DNA of 64,000 nucleotides from Prototheca cutis (Eukaryota > Chlorophyta > Trebouxiophyceae > Chlorellales > Chlorellaceae), in contig BCIH01000003.1 in the NCBI GenBank assembly GCA_002897115.2, positions 989,561 through 1,053,560 on the forward strand, read 5' to 3'. Both the position numbers and the translations under genes were made by a program. Below are positions 24,212 through 34,157 of the stretch, piece by piece; positions within the stretch are counted from its first letter, which is position 1, and every line of letters begins with the position of its first letter. The notes below the pieces were generated by a model. That model had not been told where the DNA came from, made no database searches, and was given only the letters and a program-made list of their open reading frames with translations.

Positions 24212-25502
24212 TTACTGTACAACAGAGCCCTCGTCTTCTGACAAGCTGTCTGCACTCCCGGTCACCATCTCGGTCAGGCCGGTCATGGCACCCGGAGCGC
24301 CGCTCTTCACGGGCAGGTACAGCTTGAATTCTGCTGGCAGCTCCGCCTCTGCAGCAAAGCCATCGTGCATACAGTTTGTGGCTCACGTGATTTGACCCTG
24401 GTATTCAGAATGGCACGNTCCACATCCAAGCCATTCGGGTTTATGGGCCGCAGGTTTCCCCTGGGTTGTTGCGGAGCACCAAAGCACCCCCCCACCCACC
24501 CAAATAAAAAGAAAAAGGGGCCTCTCGAAAGTACCGGAGTAGATTCTGTCTGCAAAGTACACGCGCCGNAGCCGACAGTTGGCATGGATCTGAATGCGGG
24601 CCGTCTCCACATACGTCGTCCCTGGGTGCCAGGGTGCCGTGATGGGGAATGATGCTNGCAGGTAGGGCAACAAAGAACCTCTGTGTCTTCAGACACTCCT
24701 GNAGCCATCACACAGCCCGGCACATATGTGCCCACTATCTCCAGTCCTCTCTGTCCTCCATCACCCCTCACCCAACGCCGCGCACCATACGCTCTCTTGA
24801 CAAAGTCGGCGAGGTTGAAGTGGATCTGGTTCCAGCCCTCATCCAGAGTCATCGGCATCGTACAAATAAANGGTCCAAGCCTCGTGGAAGACTGCAGTGA
24901 GTGGGGTGGGATCGATGAAAAGTGCTTGCCTGGACCGGACCGGCTTGGGGATTGGGTCACACTCGGATGGGCTTCCCGAACAACCCAGTTGCCTCGACGC
25001 TCCATCCCCTCCCACCACCACCCGGGGTCAAAAAAACAGTCAAAACCCATCTACCCAGCCAACCTGGAAATTTGAGGCCCTGAAGCGGCGCTTGACGCCC
25101 TTGGAGTCGATGACCTGGACCTCAAATGTGAAATACTGGTGCAGGTTCTTGACCACAAGAACCAAGTATGGCAGCTTGACGCCCAACGTCTTGCCNGGAT
25201 CTGCTGGGCAGCTGATGTACGAGGTGGACACGTTTGATCCCGTCAAATCCAGGACACTGCTCTGGATGTCCTCGTCCATGATGCGCCTGACGCCGCCATC
25301 CTCAACTGCGTCAGCCGTGCGGTGGGAGAGCGNGGGGTCCCGGAGCGCCGCCGGCAGGCCAAACACGCCATGAGATGCACCCCACTANCATCCCTCCAAA
25401 TCACTCCAATGACTCACTGTGAGGTGCCCATAGTTGTAAAGGCTTGCTCCCAATGCTGTAGAGCACGCTGAGAAGGCCCGACTGGTAGCTGTTTCGGAAC
25501 AT
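24212..25502 (-). CDS. CFAP20: CFAP20/BUG22 (cilia- and flagella-associated protein 20)
   Basis: Five exons (25418-25502, 25064-25305, 24786-24891, 24535-24621, 24212-24348) join in phase to 218 residues, compared with about 193 in animals. The protein is close to universal family sequence: [20 protein letters not shown] at the start, then [64 protein letters not shown] and [11 protein letters not shown], ending [13 protein letters not shown] plus a short acidic tail. CFAP20 is an inner-junction protein of the ciliary doublet microtubule and also has nuclear roles. It is retained in land plants and some algae that lack motile cells, so its presence does not by itself prove flagella. The roughly 27-residue C-terminal extension is specific to this copy. 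Confidence 0.92.
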
Positions 25503-26199
25503 GGGGACAGGTTGCGGCTATCTCCACCCGTGGCACCGCCCTCCGTCGCCGTCCGAGCAACGCCTTCGGCNTCTCGCCTCGATCATCTACCACGACATGT
25601 TCAAGAGAAGACTNTGTGCCGGGGATTTCTGGTTCCTATGCGGTCGGCGGCCTCGAGAGAGCGGGGTCACTCGTAGATGTCGGTTGGATCGGATCCCTCG
25701 AAAATTCCAGGCCCTCCGGTGCACCACCCGTTCAGCACCCCCTTGTACGACCGCGCGGAAATATTTATTCCGCACCAAAAATCCAGTCTTCGAACAGGGC
25801 GGGGCCAGTACGGAGCGCGCTCGTGGGCAATCACCCTTCGATGGTCGGGGGCTGCGCAGCTCTGGAGGACGGGGCCACCAAGCCGCGCGTGCAGGCCCCT
25901 GCAACGCCTGTCAACTCCATAAATCAAGACAATGAAGCTATTTCGGGGATTGAGGATGCAAGTGGGAGTTGTGTCTCCGCGATTATGTCGGTTTCTCGTT
26001 CGGCGGCCCTTGGCACTCTTCAAACGCGCCGCCAGCAAGCTCCTTGAGTCCGGCAAGGGCCTGGGACATGCACTGGTTGTGCCTCAGGGCAGGTGCTGCG
26101 TGGGCTGATTCCACAAGAAAATCTCGTCTTGTACCTCCACATCGTCATTAAATTGCCCATTGTTTTGCCGAATCAAGGGGAGTGCTGTGCAGATGAAGG
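25503..26199. other. Intergenic, about 700 bp
   Basis: This stretch lies upstream of CFAP20 and downstream of a poorly resolved minus-strand reading region. Long open frames exist on both strands but have no recognisable similarity or consistent splice structure. Confidence 0.4.
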
Positions 26200-26850
26200 T
26201 AAGTCAATCTACAGGTCAAAATCAAGCTCGCCGGCGACAGGCAACATCACAGCCACCAGTTTCTGAAGGGTCTCTGCAGCTGCGTCTGGTCTCACCGTGT
26301 GCTTCCGCTTGTACTTCTGGCGGCTGCGCTCCAGCCACCCGATCTTCCGGTGGCCCGTCCAGCAGCAGCACTGNGCGCAACNNAAACAGCAGCACCGCCC
26401 GGTCGNCCCCAAGCGGGCGGCTGTCATCCTNCCAAAGTAGAAGCAGATACTGCGATGCAAGGCCGGGAGGGAGGCNTTGGCAAGCAGCGGTGAGGCACNA
26501 CCAGAACGAAACCGGTGGANTCACATGGACACAGTTCGTCTCAGTGCTGCACACGATTTTCNGAGNCAGNCTAGNTGNGAGGCTGCTNCAGATTGGATTG
26601 TGTGCTCGGCTNTCTATCTCTCCCACNAACANACACATACCTCGGGGAGAGAAGGGGTCCTGGTCGTGGCGCGCAGCAGTGCCNNNATATTGTTGGNGAG
26701 CTCTNGGCCGGCATCCCCGACANTCGCCGGGCCATTNCNGNCGNTGCACTCTTCCTGCTCCTCTTCNAGGTTTATGGGATCGGCNTCCNCGGTCTGGGAG
26801 GGCCCGGCCCTCGCGCACGGGACCGGGACTGGCACCAAACCCTAGCCTTG
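26200..26850 (-). other. Possible minus-strand gene fragment in a poorly resolved stretch
   Basis: About 35 unresolved bases fall within this stretch, so no reliable model can be drawn. A last exon is plausible: after a CTGCAG acceptor near 26280 the minus strand reads ETLQKLVAVMLPVAGELDFDL and a stop at about 26214. A preceding exon ending near 26300 could read either with QYLLLLW and AVLLF or with WLERSRQKYKRKHT, depending on the missing bases. Further upstream, near 26640-26800, another frame has EEEQEE and ALLRATTRTPS. I do not recognise the family. Confidence 0.25.
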
Positions 26851-27103
26851 AACCACCGCAGCCAGGCGAGACGGCATTCCGACATCTCTTGGACGGTGTG
26901 TGGCGGCGGAAACCGAATGCAATGAATCTGTGCATTGAATGTGCCTGTGAAAGGCGGGTCCGGTGGCCAGAACATGCATCGTGCTCGGGTTGCACGGTCC
27001 TCGAACGGGCTCCTAGCGGGCCAGGTGGCTAGCGTCCAGTGCGACAGATCCGGGCATCGGACGGACTCCAGGCCAGCGTCGTGCGAGATACATGGCAGAA
27101 CAA

Positions 27104-27658
27104 NNNNNNNNNNNNNNNNNNNNNNNNNNNNNNNNNNNNNNNNNNNNNNNNNNNNNNNNNNNNNNNNNNNNNNNNNNNNNNNNNNNNNNNNNNNNNNNNN
27201 NNNNNNNNNNNNNNNNNNNNNNNNNNNNNNNNNNNNNNNNNNNNNNNNNNNNNNNNNNNNNNNNNNNNNNNNNNNNNNNNNNNNNNNNNNNNNNNNNNNN
27301 NNNNNNNNNNNNNNNNNNNNNNNNNNNNNNNNNNNNNNNNNNNNNNNNNNNNNNNNNNNNNNNNNNNNNNNNNNNNNNNNNNNNNNNNNNNNNNNNNNNN
27401 NNNNNNNNNNNNNNNNNNNNNNNNNNNNNNNNNNNNNNNNNNNNNNNNNNNNNNNNNNNNNNNNNNNNNNNNNNNNNNNNNNNNNNNNNNNNNNNNNNNN
27501 NNNNNNNNNNNNNNNNNNNNNNNNNNNNNNNNNNNNNNNNNNNNNNNNNNNNNNNNNNNNNNNNNNNNNNNNNNNNNNNNNNNNNNNNNNNNNNNNNNNN
27601 NNNNNNNNNNNNNNNNNNNNNNNNNNNNNNNNNNNNNNNNNNNNNNNNNNNNNNNNNN
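27104..27658. other. Assembly gap of 555 N
   Basis: Unsequenced gap. It lies directly upstream of the Fanzor coding sequence and may hide its 5' exon, promoter or the left end of the mobile element. Confidence 0.99.
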
Positions 27659-28021
27659 GAGGTGTGGTGTCGTGGAGCCCATCAGGCTGTGCTTGGTTTT
27701 GCGGGCGTGACTGGCGCATGGGCAATGCGTGATCGATGGGGTCCCTGGGGGGAAAGGCAGTCGCAGCGCAGAAGTGTGCCCCGCCCTTGGCATTCCAGCG
27801 CACGGCGACCCTGCCGCACACGTCAGTGCAATTGCCGTGTCACCCCCACACAACTGCTGCTTGACGCCCACTGTTCCCACCCGCAGGCCGGCCCGGACCA
27901 GGGCGAGGGGGCCGGACAAGCTGGCCAGCAGGCAACCTCAGCGAGGTCTGGCCGGAGGAGGATCGGGGAGTGGCAGGGGAACGGCCGCCTGCACTGGCCG
28001 GCGGGCAAGGTGGAACGGGCC

Positions 28022-29761
28022 ATGCCGCCCCGGCTCGACATGCTGTCGACCCACGATCCGGACGGCGTGGTGCACCTGGCATACGAGCTGCTGGCGATCT
28101 TCAAGCGTTGCGGCGACGCAGGCCGGCCTGTGCAGCTGCCCAAGGCCTACTGGTGCGCGATCGTCCGCCCGATCGCCTCAGCGCTCATGTGGATCAGTAC
28201 CGAGGCGGACAAGCTGCGCCTCCTGTGCGAGGTCTCCAAGTTTATGTGGCGGACGAGGCGGTGGAAGCAGACGTTCACCGTGCTGCCTGTATGCCGCGCA
28301 TCGGCGCGGCACATCATCCTGGACACACATGCCCTGTGGCTTCTCTGCCAGCAAGCGGGTATCAAGGTTGGCACGCGGGATGCCTTTCGGGCGAGGGGCC
28401 CGGAAAGCTGGCGGGGACTGTTCGACTTTCCCAGCACGTGGTTCGCGTCGGACCGCCGCGGCCGGGCCCGCATGCGCAAGAGGNTTGTGGGGNATGCTAC
28501 GACCGACGGCGTGGCACTGAGCTTGGCCTTGCAGCGCGGCGGGAGCGGCAGCGACGGGGAACAAGGCGACCGCATTCCCTGGCACGTCGCCAAGAAGGCC
28601 CGGAGGCGGGCCGCCGCGAAGGAGGCCAAGCAGGTCTTGTGGGATGCCAAGCAGGCCGCGAAGAAAGCCCAGGCGGCCGCGAAGAAAGCCAAGCAGAAGG
28701 CAGACAGGGAGCATGCGAAGAAGGTGCTGGGCGGCGGCTGCTGCTCGCTGGGCATCGACCCCGGCCNCAAGGTCATCCTGACCTGCAACTACGGCGAGCA
28801 GAAGGGCGACACCGTGTGTGTGACTACGAAGGAGTACCGCCACAATGCGCACTTTAACAAGAACCGCGACGGCCACATGAGGCTTCTGCACGAGAACAAG
28901 GACCTGTGGGGCGTCGTGGAGAACGTGCCGTGGCTGGCGACTGGCCGCGCGCAGGACGTGCGCGACCACGTCAACTACATGTTCCAACCGTTTGANNGCG
29001 AGCGCACGCGNTTNGACGCCCTGCTCGACGTCACCTGCAGCTACAAATGGAGGAAGGCCGCGTTTGATGTGTACATGATGAGGTACATGNCCATGGACAA
29101 ATCCATCAAGGATGTCATTGCCTGCACAGGGCACCAGCCCAGCAGGATTGTCGTGTTCATGGGCAATGCCAGCTTCAGGCACAACTCGCCCGGCCATCCT
29201 CNGAGCTTGGGGTGGCGCCGGTGGGCCAAGCGCATGCGGGAGGCACACGGACTGCTGGTGATAGAGGTCGACGAGTTCCGCACGTCGCAGGCGCGCGCTG
29301 GGGTTGTTGTGCACGTGTGGGGGTGTCTTGTCGGTGCGGGGTTGGATGGGTGTGGGCAGTGGGCCGGGCGAGCAGGTGCAGAGGGGGTTGGAGCAGGGCA
29401 GGCGCACGTGCGCACACAGTGTCCACGGGCTGCTGGTCACGCCGATCCCAAACGNGCNACGCCGCAGATCTGTTCGGNGTGCGAGGCGCATGCGCGNCTG
29501 NNTGGATGCAGCACCGCCCGGAACAAGTACGCTATCCTCAAGTGCCAGAGCTGTGGCGTGGTGTGGAACCGCGACGTCAACGCCGCGCGCAACATCCGCC
29601 ACCTGGGGGAAAGATGGGTCTGGACTGGCGAAAGGCCGCCGCCTTTTNATCGCAGAACCAAACTCACCTCCCTTGCATGTTCCCCTCCCGGGCGCTCCAC
29701 CTTGTATGATTTCATCACCAAGACACTCCGCTGGCTCTGGCCTGCGGAACAGCACCATTGA
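28022..29761 (+). CDS. Fanzor (eukaryotic TnpB-like RNA-guided nuclease)
   Basis: Fanzors are eukaryotic relatives of the IS605-family nuclease TnpB; characterised members cut DNA using a guide RNA. The open frame runs from 28022 (earliest Met with good content; the frame stays open to the N gap) to 29761. The Fanzor order is seen: FTVLPVCRASARHIILDTHA, SWRGLFDF, TTDGVALSL, a Lys/Ala-rich helix, then the split RuvC domain. The RuvC acidic residues are all present: LGIDPG (Asp codon 28757-28759), VDEFRTS (Glu 29273-29275) and WNRDVNAARNI (Asp 29573-29575). A zinc finger lies between the last two (ICSxC and KCQSCG). A 177-nt in-frame insert, 29291-29467, separates RTSQ from ICSxC; removing it restores the usual motif, and it begins GC and ends CAG, so it is probably a GC-AG intron. 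The C-terminus has GERPPPF. After splicing about 520 residues remain. About a dozen unresolved bases remain in the frame. Confidence 0.85.
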   Translation: MPPRLDMLSTHDPDGVVHLAYELLAIFKRCGDAGRPVQLPKAYWCAIVRPIASALMWISTEADKLRLLCEVSKFMWRTRRWKQTFTVLPVCRASARHIILDTHALWLLCQQAGIKVGTRDAFRARGPESWRGLFDFPSTWFASDRRGRARMRKRXVGXATTDGVALSLALQRGGSGSDGEQGDRIPWHVAKKARRRAAAKEAKQVLWDAKQAAKKAQAAAKKAKQKADREHAKKVLGGGCCSLGIDPGXKVILTCNYGEQKGDTVCVTTKEYRHNAHFNKNRDGHMRLLHENKDLWGVVENVPWLATGRAQDVRDHVNYMFQPFXXERTXXDALLDVTCSYKWRKAAFDVYMMRYMXMDKSIKDVIACTGHQPSRIVVFMGNASFRHNSPGHPXSLGWRRWAKRMREAHGLLVIEVDEFRTSQARAGVVVHVWGCLVGAGLDGCGQWAGRAGAEGVGAGQAHVRTQCPRAAGHADPKXXTPQICSXCEAHAXLXGCSTARNKYAILKCQSCGVVWNRDVNAARNIRHLGERWVWTGERPPPFXRRTKLTSLACSPPGRSTLYDFITKTLRWLWPAEQHH

Positions 29762-29810
29762 ACACGTGCTGTGAGGCCAATTTTTGCTGGATTACCCTCG
29801 CGGATCTCGT

Positions 29811-29891
29811 GGGGTGCGCCCCCAGGTTTTCTGGGATCGTACCCCCCCGGATCCCTCGGCCATTGCAACGCACGATCTGGCTTGCCAGATC
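29811..29891 (+). ncRNA. Hairpin-rich region downstream of Fanzor, candidate guide (omega/f) RNA scaffold
   Basis: Within 130 bp after the Fanzor stop there are several self-complementary blocks: GGGG-TGCG-CCCC at 29811-29822, CCCAG-GTTTT-CTGGG at 29821-29835 (sharing two bases with the first), GGGATC/GATCCC pairing 29833-29838 with 29850-29855, and GATCTGG-CTTG-CCAGATC at 29874-29891. Known TnpB and Fanzor guide RNAs derive from the 3' end of the element and fold into a structured scaffold. Assignment as the guide RNA is inference; the hairpins could equally be 3' UTR structure. Strand is assumed from the gene. Confidence 0.3.
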
Positions 29892-30121
29892 ACCACTTCA
29901 CGGTTGTCACCAACCCTCTTTGGAAGTCTTGCAAAATGTACGGAAAATGAGCTCATTTACAATCCCTCAGCGTCATGCAAAGAAAAAGAATAATGACTTG
30001 TGGCNGTGGGTGCAAATCNCAGGATCCACAGCTGNCAGCATTGAAAGGTCAACCTGATCCCNTCCGCGCCAGGCAAAGCAATGGGCNTGGACGAGGAGCN
30101 ACAGCACACAGTGCGGCATCC

Positions 30122-30746
30122 TCAGCTCCCTCGAGACGGCCCTGCACTCAAGAGCACGGCATCTGCCAGGGCGCCATATGCCCCCTGTGATTGGGCCAGC
30201 ACTTGCTTCGCCTCTTCCAGTGCCCCCCGGAGCTCCCNTGCTGCCTCAACGTTCTCTCGCTGCAGCCGCACAATCTCCGCCAGTCGCTCCTGTTCGCGAG
30301 GAAGCGCATCAGGCAGCGCCTCAATCACAGTGCGCAAGGCCTTCAACCCCTCGGTCAGCTGCTCCGCCATGAGATCGATCTGGTGGTGGGAATGGACAGG
30401 GTGTGGGTGAGACAAAAGATTCCGCCCATTGGCTTGCAAGGTATGGACAAGCAGNTAGTTGGCTCACACNGCAACAACCCCGGATCATCATCTGAATGAC
30501 CCGGGGGTTGCCTGGTCGCTCCAGGCAACTGAACTGCCCGTGCATCCCATCCTCATTCCAACCCCGCCGTACCGGGGGTGGAGGCGCGGTGGAGGGTTGG
30601 ACCACAACCTCATCCTTGATGCTGAGGGGCCCTGCGTCCCTCTGAGTGGCCCCTATAAAGTTGTACAGTAACGATGTCACCCCCGACAGCTGTTCCTGCA
30701 CCTGGGACACGGCGTCCTTGGGAGTCGGNCCCCGCTCCTCCGTCAT
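30122..30746 (-). CDS. MED21: Mediator complex subunit 21
   Basis: MED21 is part of the middle module of Mediator, bridging activators and RNA polymerase II. Two exons (30573-30746 and 30122-30379) join in phase to 143 residues, a normal length. The N-terminal part has DAVSQVQEQLSGV and LLYNFIGATQRDAGP, matching the SQLQEQ and F-x-G-T-LQRDAPP signatures of plant MED21. A short Pro-rich linker follows. The second exon is one long coiled coil: IDLMAEQLTEGLKALRTVI, ALPDALPREQERLAEIVRLQ and onward, as in the MED21-MED7 hinge. Its 3' end faces the Fanzor gene with 360 bp between stops. Confidence 0.85.
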
Positions 30747-31233
30747 GACGGTCGGTCGTCATGCCACGATCCCGATCATGGACGGATGAGCGCCTTCACC
30801 TTCTCGTGCATGGGAGATGACACCCAGAGTGTTCACATATCATGCGGTGATGTGACATCAAACATGCCTGTTGGTGCAATGCAAATGGATGCACGTCGAG
30901 AGGGTGTCTGGCAAACGACATCCGCAAAGTCATGTTCCCAACCTGTCGCCGAAAAAAATGGATCTGGCTTGCCACTCCTTCGCCCATGCTCAGCACCACA
31001 CCCCTGTTCTCCATTGTTGTGCTGTGGTCCTTTCTTATCCATGTGGTGCCTGAGCCAGAGTACTGAAATCTTCATCTCAAGGCCACAACACTTGAAATGA
31101 AAAGGGCTGCGGAGGAGGGCAAAGGAATGCAAGGGCGGTGCTGCTGTGCTCTGCTTGTCTTTTGCAAGGCGCTCGGCAGCCAGACGTCATTCGGATAAAC
31201 ATGGCGCCCAATCACCATTTCACTGCAGGAGCA
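30747..31233. other. Intergenic, about 490 bp
   Basis: Spacer between the start of MED21 and the stop of La, both on the minus strand. It should contain the MED21 promoter. It is less GC-rich than its flanks; no coding exon was recognised. Confidence 0.45.
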
Positions 31234-33278
31234 TCAGCGACGGCCACCGCGGCGGCCGCCCCGGCCGCCACGACCCCGGCCCCGGCCCCCGGCACCCCGG
31301 CCGCCCCGGCCGCCACGACCGCCGGCCCGCCTGTCGTCCTGCTTGTGCTCCGCCCGGGCGGTGGCCACCTTGACCATGTAGGCCTTCTCCTCNTCGCCCT
31401 CCAGCACCTTGACGGCAGCACGGTAGCCGGCCACCATCATCCCGCCCTCAGCGTCGGCGGCCTCGATCGCCTGCCGAGCCTGCGCCGGCTCCGCAAACCG
31501 TGCCACGCCAGACTTGCCACCCTGTTGTGATGGAGGGGGAATGCAACTTTCTTGTTAGCAGCGGATGTCAATGGCCAAACTCATTGGTGCCGGCAAGGGT
31601 TACAGGTGTGATGGATATTACCACTCGTTTTAGAGAAGGTGATGCAAAAAGAAAAGAAAGGGGATTTCCTCACATCGACAACGACAACCCCAACACCATC
31701 ATGTCNCCGACGCACGGCTTCGTAGTCGGCGTACTGCAGACCCGCATCCCTCCCGCCAAAGGTGTCCTTGATCAGGTGGAAGGTAGGCGCCTCCTTGAAC
31801 TCGACGCTCTCGCCAAAGTCAAAGGCAACGCAGCAGCCTGGTGTATAGGCTGGGACCTCGATTTCCGCGGCCTCTGTTGCTGCGACCTTGGCCTCCGGCG
31901 CGGCCTCCGCAGCCGCATCGTCTTCCCGCGGCCGCTTGGCACCGGCGGCGGGTGCAGCGGCGGCCTGGGCAGCCTTGGCGGCCCGCTCTGCCTCACGCCG
32001 CTTCACGTACTCGGCCTTGGGCTCCAAGGTGAGAGGAGCGCCGGCGAACGTCAGCGACTGCTTTGCAATCTGCATTCGTTTGGCAGAAGGGAGACGGACG
32101 GGTGTGGGAGGGTGGGAGGCTATCAGATGGGCGGGCCAAGCATGAGTCCATCGTGCCAGGTTCGAGATCTTGTTGTCTCCTGGCATGCACCTGTAGCCAA
32201 CGGCTGGTGCTTTGCAAGTCCCCAATAAGGCTTCCCTTACCAACCCAAAATGAACCAACCAAAAAAGCCAACCTCACCCGCTGGGCCTCTTCGGCGCTCC
32301 CAANCTCGACAAAGACAGAGCCGCGGAAGTCCTTGCTGGCCAGGTGGCGCCGCATGCGCACGCTCTTCAGCTCACCGACCTTGCTGAAGAACTCTGTGAC
32401 ATTCAGGAGGGTTGGATGGGGGGCAAAGGTCAACGGCCAGGGCCAACTGAACCCGGTGGGTGCTATTGCTGCAGGGACATACCCTTCTTGGGTGGGGAAT
32501 CACTGATAGTCAACGATGGCCTGGCTGTGCCATGCATGATCCAAGCCCAAAGAGCCTCCCCTGTCCACGTACCTGTCAGGTCGTCGAGCGTGGAATCAAA
32601 GGGAAAAGGCGAGGCGTACAGTGACTGCTCATCAGCCTGCTTGGCCAGCTCCTCAGACTCGGGCAGCGGCTGTGGGTACGGCGTTTGAGGTTTGCCATGT
32701 TTGATGACATGCTGTCTTTGGTGTATGCCAGATCAGGACACCAATGCAATCATCCGCAGCCTCCCACGACCGGCGCCTCCTGCCCATCCCCTGCATAACC
32801 CTCCCGGCACCCCATAACAAACAAGCAGATCCCCACGAGTCCTCACATGTGTGCGGCTGACTGCGGTACGGTCCTCGCTGAGGGTCAGCAGGGTGGAGCC
32901 AGCCACGGCGTCGGCGACGGCAGCCACGACCTCGGGCGACGCCGAAGCGCCCTTCTTCCGCTCCGTCTTAAGCAGCGCTGCCATGCGGGAGAAGGTGGCC
33001 AGGAGGGCCAGCGGGACGAAGCCCTCCGGGTGCGCCCGGACCTGCTCCAGCATGAAGGCATCGCGGGGCAGGTTGGAGTCGGAGAAGTAAAACTCCACCT
33101 GCGCAGCGTTGGGAATGGGGTCCGGCGGCTAGGTGCTGATGGCCCCGAAGGGGGACCGCGGCAGCATGACAGTCAGAAATGATGTCACTGGCATCACGAC
33201 ACATACCTGTTTCAGCACTTTCGTCTTCTGCTCCTCGTCAAGCGCGAAAGCGCCATCGGTGGCTGGCGGGGCCGTCAT
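31234..33278 (-). CDS. La RNA-binding protein
   Basis: La binds the UUU-OH 3' end of new RNA polymerase III transcripts and chaperones their maturation in the nucleus. Six exons (33207-33278, 32847-33098, 32573-32669, 32278-32393, 31716-32069, 31234-31521) join in phase to 392 residues. The La motif spans about residues 20-110, with VEFYFSDSNLPRDAFMLEQV and GFVPLALLATFSRM. RRM1 follows from about residue 135 (FFSKVGELKSVRMRR, SKDFRGSVFVE). A charged linker contains KRPRED, a possible nuclear signal. The second RRM includes CVAFDFGES, GGRDAGLQYADYEA and GGKSGVARFAEP. The tail is a basic RGG-type stretch (GGRGGRGGRGAGGRGRGRGG). This layout is that of genuine La (LARP3) rather than LARP1, 4, 6 or 7, although LARP7 shares the two-RRM plan. 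Confidence 0.87.
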
Positions 33279-34157
33279 GCTGCCGCTCAATCTCCTCGGC
33301 TACCGCAGGCTCTCAGGGATCACTGGTCTTGTTCGCTACGATTGACCTAGTACATAAATCGTTTTATTAAAATGCACCAAACCTGCAGCGCGCCTCTTGC
33401 TTGCGCTCTCAACACCGGGAGGCATATGCGCACAATTGCAATGGGTGTCGGCGCCCTGCTGGGGAATACGAGCAACGAATTTCCCCCTGTCGCTGAACAA
33501 ACATCACGGGACCAGCTCCACGTAACGCGCCGCGCATTCTTTCTTTCATGAAGCGCTGTTGCCAATGAATTTGAGTGCATGCATCTTTCATTGTGTGTAG
33601 CACGCAAGCAAAGAGCAGCGTCTGGCAGAACTGCAGCGTGTGGTTTGCACCAGTGCTGCAGCCACTGGTACCGATTACCCACACCTCTGAAATGCTTTCC
33701 CAAAAAAGCCACAAGGCCATTTTACAGGCCTCCCGCTGAATACTGCTTTGAGTCTAGCAAGATATTCTTGGATGCGAGTATATGTATGGTGCGGCCTATT
33801 TGCCAGAAAGCAGCAAGAATGGCCCTCAGCTCGAACCTGCTTCAAAAAAAAAAAGTTTGCCTCGAACAGTGTGCAGCGCGCACCCTCCCGCAGCTTGGGC
33901 CCTGATCTGCGCTACTTTTTCTGCCACACAATGGAATTCTAGAAGGCTCTAAAAGAGCGTTGGAAGGATGAGCAACTGATCGCGCGACCAGCGCGGCTCC
34001 GATCGTACCTCAGAGGCGGCACCTGGCGTCAAGAGCTTGCGGGGAGCACACAGCGAGCCGTGCGTCTAGATCCCGAGTCCGTAGCGTGGATTCCATGGTA
34101 GACCAATTGAACGACATTGGAACCCCGAGAAGTGCCCAATACTGGGCTCGGTAGACC
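33279..34157. promoter_or_regulatory. Divergent intergenic region between La and the OSCA gene
   Basis: This stretch of about 880 bp is distinctly richer in A and T than the genes around it (for example 33340-33600 and 33720-33960). It should carry the La promoter and possibly the first non-coding exon of the channel gene. No coding similarity was seen on either strand. Confidence 0.4.

Noticed and set aside
27092..28021. Upstream part of the Fanzor open frame including the N gap
   Set aside because: The N run translates as unknown residues, so an open frame across it is meaningless; the part from 27659 to 28021 shows no Fanzor similarity.
28022..29761. Bacterial IS605 TnpB contamination
   Set aside because: The motifs are of eukaryotic Fanzor type, the gene probably has a spliceosomal intron, and it is directly flanked by clearly eukaryotic genes such as MED21.
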